Source of the DNA: Aquatica leii
Taxonomy: Eukaryota; Arthropoda; Insecta; Coleoptera; Lampyridae
DNA: 64,000 nucleotides
Reading direction: 5' to 3'
NCBI GenBank assembly: GCA_035610365.1
Contig: CM069436.1
Coordinates: 10,158,937 to 10,222,936, forward strand
Shown: in pieces, positions 60,127 through 64,000 of the stretch
How the letters are laid out: each line of letters starts with the position of its first letter
Position numbering within the stretch: the first letter of the stretch is position 1
Translations under genes and position numbers: made by a program
Notes under the pieces: model-generated
Seen by the model: only the letters and a program-made list of their open reading frames with translations
What the model was told of the DNA's origin: nothing
The model's database searches: none

Positions 60127-60629
60127 CTCCCGAATCCAATCCGAAATTGGCCTTTTTACCCTACATTCACAAGGTTACAGATCAGATAGGGAAACTTCTT
60201 CGTAAGAATGGTATCAAACCTATTTTCAACTCGACAGGTAAAATCTCTCAGATTCTTCTTTCTCCTAAGGACAAATTTCCAACACTTTCATCTCAAGGTG
60301 TATACCAAATTCCTTGTTCATGTGGTTTAGTCTACATTGGTGAGACCGGTCGTTCCGTCATTACTCGCATTTCAGAACATGATCGTTGTATAAGGAAAAG
60401 GCATATTTCTAAGTCTGCGGTTGCTGAACATCATTTCACTACAGGTCACAAGATAGATTTCGATAACGTTTCGGTGATTGCCAAATCTCCATTCTTTTTT
60501 AACAGGAAATTTCGAGAGAGCATAGAAATCATCAAACACCCCAATAACTTCAATCGTGATCATGGTTTCGAGCTATTTCCTCTTTGGTTCCCGGTCATTA
60601 GTCCTTTATCGAAAACATGCCCTCGTTAA
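60127..60629 (+). pseudogene. PLE GIY-YIG endonuclease, intact domain
   Basis: A single open frame carries the linker (STGKISQI, PKDKFPTLSSQ) and a complete-looking nuclease: GVYQIPCSCGLVYIGETGRS (60299-60358), RISEHDR, SAVAEHHFTTGHKIDF and the tail HPNNFNRDHGFEL. All expected nuclease motifs are present, with the CxC pair that copy 1 has partly lost. The RT is gone, so it cannot be an autonomous element. Confidence 0.9.
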
Positions 60630-60925
60630 CCCAATCAGAGTCGAGCTTAACTACCCGTGACGATACTTCTTCTTTATATACGGAGACTATTTCTTTTTAA
60701 GTCACTTCTATGGAGTTTAGAATCTGGCTTGGTTCACAAGTTGATTACCTAACTCTGTAGTGGTTCTTTGTTAGATTTTCGTTTGCTTTTTCGAGTTTAT
60801 CGTTTTCTTTCTTACCTTTTCTGAGTTTAGAATCTGGCTTGGTTCACAAGTTGATTACCTAACTTTTGAGAAGTGTTTAGTTAGATTTCGATTGCTTGCT
60901 TGAGTTCTTCGATTTCTCTCACGCC

Positions 60926-60957
60926 CTGATGAAGCCCCTTACGAAAGTGGGCGAAAC
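60926..60957 (+). ncRNA. Hammerhead ribozyme-like core, PLE family A
   Basis: CTGATGA (60926-60932), then a hairpin with arms GCCCCTT and AAGTGGGC (one bulged base, ACG loop), then GAAAC (60953-60957). Both boxes match the hammerhead core (CUGANGA ... GAAA) and the hairpin sits where stem II belongs. Stems I and III are not obvious; PLE hammerheads are known for a minimal helix III. The same segment occurs in the other family A copies. Confidence 0.6.
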
Positions 60958-61015
60958 TTTGGCAACTTCGGTTACAACATTGACACGGTCCAAACCCGGA
61001 AGACGTTCTTATCTT

Positions 61016-62276
61016 AATATTTAAAAGCATTTGAAGTTCTAGCAAAGTGTTATTTTCAATAACAAAAAATCGTTTAATAGTTGTAACGACGGACTTAAAA
61101 TTTTTCAGCTAAGTGGGACCCATTGCCAGTGAAATGATATCAATTTCTGTAAATACAACGGCTGTTTCTCAGTAAATACTTTTGAGTAAACTCTAAGAGA
61201 TTACGTACTTATCTTACACGACGAAATGCTACAGCAGGTAGAAATTCAATATCTGGTAGAGGATATTTTTTATCAAATAAATGTTATGTTAAAGTGTCTT
61301 GGTGTGATTTTCGTACCGTATAAGTTTTGCCCACTTTTTGCTGCATTCAGACGGATGCGCTGTAAAGTGGTTGTTTGTTGACAGTTAAAAGTTTCCAAGA
61401 AAAAAAACTATTTTTCCGATGGATGTGGTACGCTTCGCATATGATCTAACGTAAGTGCCCAGCAAAGTTTTCACTTCTAAATTCTAAATTTTCACGTTTC
61501 ACGTATTAAAAATATTATTTTCATTGCTTTTGTAAAAGCTTTTCTGGGATGAGCATTGATTTATGTTTTTGTGATTTACTTTGATTTTCCTGTAATTGTT
61601 ATAGCGACTTGAGATACCGCCACGTGTTGGCCAATTTGGAGTAATTTATGTTAATCTATTTTCCGCTGGAAACTATAAATAGAAGCACGTATCAAACCAC
61701 TCGGACTAATTCTAATTAACATATTATTTCTTTTAACGATATTAAGGGATGATTGAAGCATGCAGACAACTATTCACATGATTTAGGTAATCATAACTAT
61801 TTTTTGTGCTATTAATTTGTGTATTTGTTGAACATAAAATATGTACAACGTAGATGTAGATGTTATCACAATTAACGAACGCACATTTTGTTTGTTTTGT
61901 TTTGTATTAAATTGACTTTTAACTTTGTGATTACATATTACTGATGCACTACTTGTCAAAATAAATCATAGTAATAATTTTGTTACAACATACTTTTGTT
62001 TTATTCTTAACAAACGGTTGTGTTGTTAGTTTGGGGGTCTTTTTCCTTACTCAAAATCTACTTTTCTCTACTCGCAAGGAAAGGTTGCGCAGGGTAACCA
62101 ATTCATCAATCTACTTTAGGTACTACCATCTCCAATATTAAACTAACCCAAAAAAATTAGTAACACTAAAAAAGTATCAAGCAGGTAAAAAAGAAATTCT
62201 TAGAAGTCGTTACGGAGTTAATTACACAAGCTCAAAAAGCGAACATTTTTTAGTAAATGTATGGAGTTGAGCTACG
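61016..62276. other. Non-coding with a repeat and a TATA box
   Basis: Includes 61275-61960 (repeat paired with 42090-42970) and TATAAATA at 61674-61681 with a possible start about 28 bases on. No ORF follows. Confidence 0.45.
61275..61960 (+). repeat. Unclassified dispersed repeat (pair with 42090-42970)
   Basis: Same block order as 42090-42970, shorter. Confidence 0.5.
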
Positions 62277-63900
62277 TTATATAAAAAAACCCCATTGTGA
62301 ACTATGATTAATTGCAGTTGACCTACTTTTAAGTGAGGTTGAAACCGTATCCACTAAGGGATAAAAGACCTCTTTCTTGAATGTGTCTTCTGCAGATGTA
62401 ATTACTTCATCACCACTTTTATACGAAAAGACACACTTCTTTTTGCGAATTATTTTTTCTGGGAAGACTGGTTGTATTTCAAGCTGTTTTGCAATATCTT
62501 TGGCTGAAATTACTGCATTAGTGAATCCAATTATTCTGAATTTGTCTAGAAAGTCCAAGCAATTATTCAACTTTTTCACAGCATCACTAACGTTTTTAGC
62601 TTTCCCTTGAAGACTTTTACTGATGATATTGATTTCAAAGAGCAAATCATGCCATAATAGTAAGCATACTAAGAAAGAAAAAGTCTTCCATAGGTTTGGC
62701 TAAGAAATAAGCCTCGCTTGCTGTCTGAGGATCGTCCGTTTTCTCACTTAATTCGACCAGAGCATCCCTGACTTCAACGTACTGGTAGCAAACAGCCTGA
62801 ACCGCAGATATTCGGGTTTCCCACCTTGTTTCACAAACTTACTTTACCGTGAGATTTTTGACATGTTCACTGATCACACACCAGCGCCTTGTAGAGCCTG
62901 CAAATATTGTATAAATACGCTGGAGAATTCCAAACAGAAACGTAGATTTGTCCGACGATTTCGCTCCATCGGAAATTAAGAGGTTTAGACTATGGCATCC
63001 ACAAGGTATGAAAAAAGCCAGACGGAAATCTTTTAGCACACGAGCTTGAACTCCTTTGTGGATTCCTGCAATATTGGCGCCATTATCATAGCCCTGTCCC
63101 CGACAGTCTTTTATGTTTAGTTCGCATTTGGCAATTTCCTTAAATATCAGGTCAGTGAGAGCTTCTCCGGTAGTTTCTTCTGCCACCTGATATGCCATAT
63201 AGCTTTCCTCTATGTTAATATCATCATCTTTTTCACAAACATAGCGAATCGTTAGAGATGTTTACTCTTTATGGCTGATATCGGGAGTGCAGTCAAAAAT
63301 AACAGAAAAATGTTTGGCAGTTTTTATTTTCTTGATGATGTTTTCCTTTACTTTACTACCTAACATGTTAATAATCTCATTTTAAATCGATACACTTAAC
63401 AAGTGAAACTTAGTTTCTCGGTTAGTTACTCTGCGTAAGTGTTCCAATAAAACTGCATCAAACTTCCCCAAGAGTTGTACAAGCCCGAGAAAGTTGCCAT
63501 TGTTTTTTGTAAATACCTTTGAAGATGAGCCTCGAAATGCTATGTTATTTTCTGCCAAATACAAAGTGATTTCGACCAACTGTCTTAACACCTCTTCTGA
63601 GCGTGTTGTTTTAGTATTGATTTGACTAATAATTACTTGATTTATCGAAGTACCCCCTTTAAGTCTATTTTCAGCCGTGACCTACTCGATCATGTATTTA
63701 AAGTGATCCGGTAATACTTCATGAGATTTAGACCTATCAGTGATGTGTTTCCAGTCATTAAAACCCATTTTATGACCGAAGTGTGATTTTGAGAATGGGT
63801 CGAAAAGTTTACAGCAAAAACAGTATGCCGAATCATTTTGTTCAGAATAAACTAACTATCGTCTTAGTATTTTTTCACCGTTTTCAGCGAAACGGAATCA
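62277..63900 (-). pseudogene. ZMYM1-like hAT transposase, broken
   Basis: The minus strand reads ENGEKILRR, a stop, LVYSEQNDSAYCFCCKLFDP (about 63870-63790): a TTF-type zinc finger. Then GFNDWKHITDRSKSHE and a DUF4371-like region (FRGSSSKVFTKNNGNFLGLV, about 63535-63475). The RNase H-like core includes CRGQGYDNGANIAGIHKGVQ (about 63105-63045) and the block FIPCGCHSLNLLI. The C-terminal part stops at NHSSQWGFFI near 62280. Frames break near 63600, 63370, 63260 and 62840-62650. This is the domain order of hAT elements related to ZMYM1 and the 52-kDa PKR-inhibitor repressor. The Asp of YDNGAN is intact. Confidence 0.85.
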
Positions 63901-64000
63901 AAAACAATTTGAAAAATGTTTGTTTTTAGAATTTTTTGGGTACTGATCATTTTCTATGGAAAAATCGCAACCAGAAAAACCTTTTAAAATAAGGTGATTG

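Larger units (their letters stand above)
60124..61015 (+). mobile_element. Penelope-like element family A, copy 3
   Basis: 5'-truncated plus-strand copy holding the nuclease and the long 3' non-coding end, which matches 15730-16160. GGCTTGGTTCACAAGTTGAT occurs twice inside it (about 60726 and 60837), showing an internal ~110-bp duplication that copies 1 and 2 also have. Confidence 0.88.

Noticed and set aside
1-64000. tRNA or rRNA genes
   Set aside because: No cloverleaf with A and B boxes and no conserved rRNA blocks were seen on either strand by eye.

Overview
This AT-rich window looks like intergenic or heterochromatic DNA from an arthropod, most likely an insect. It is a graveyard of nested and broken transposable elements, with no host gene, tRNA or rRNA that I can recognise. 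The arthropod reading rests on the combined presence of mariner, BEL/Pao, an errantivirus-like Ty3/gypsy element with an env remnant, copia, and several Penelope-like element (PLE) families, together with TATA plus TCAGT-type core promoters. The species cannot be named from this sequence.

Layout, left to right: a Tigger/pogo-like MITE (971-1492); a ZBED/SCAND3-like hAT element (about 1606-3530); a complete but mutated mariner with TIRs and TA duplications (3960-5277); an errantivirus-like gypsy pol and env remnant containing a possible solo LTR and bounded by a ~98-bp hairpin repeat (5351-8520); two PLE fragments in opposite orientation around a LINE (10825-16160); a second PLE family with inverted ends (18837-20940); an RTE-like LINE tail (22855-23530); a Tc1-like remnant and a PLE end (24401-25245); a ~450-bp duplication, an (AC)n run and an 11-copy, ~183-bp tandem array (26385-29390); a second gypsy on the minus strand (32913-35040); a second hAT copy (35054-40448) split by a PLE made of two head-to-head copies (36732-39901); a BEL/Pao element (43300-46714); a foldback element (47153-48609); a copia element (51119-55825) split by a pogo/Tigger-like element whose transposase ends in a PHD-type finger (53104-55419); a hAT 3' end (55826-56227); two more PLE fragments (56636-57427 and 60124-61015); and a ZMYM1-like hAT element running off the right edge (62277-63900).

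Every coding region recognised here is a transposon gene, and nearly all carry frameshifts, in-frame stops or lost catalytic residues. The best-preserved are the plus-strand PLE copy at 37981-39582 and the pogo element. Two nestings can be proved from the sequence: the PLE in the hAT (12-bp target duplication) and the pogo in copia (TA duplication, with the copia frame resuming beyond it). They give a relative order of insertion. At least four PLE families carry a CTGANGA / hairpin / GAAAC motif near their ends, consistent with the hammerhead ribozymes known from PLEs.
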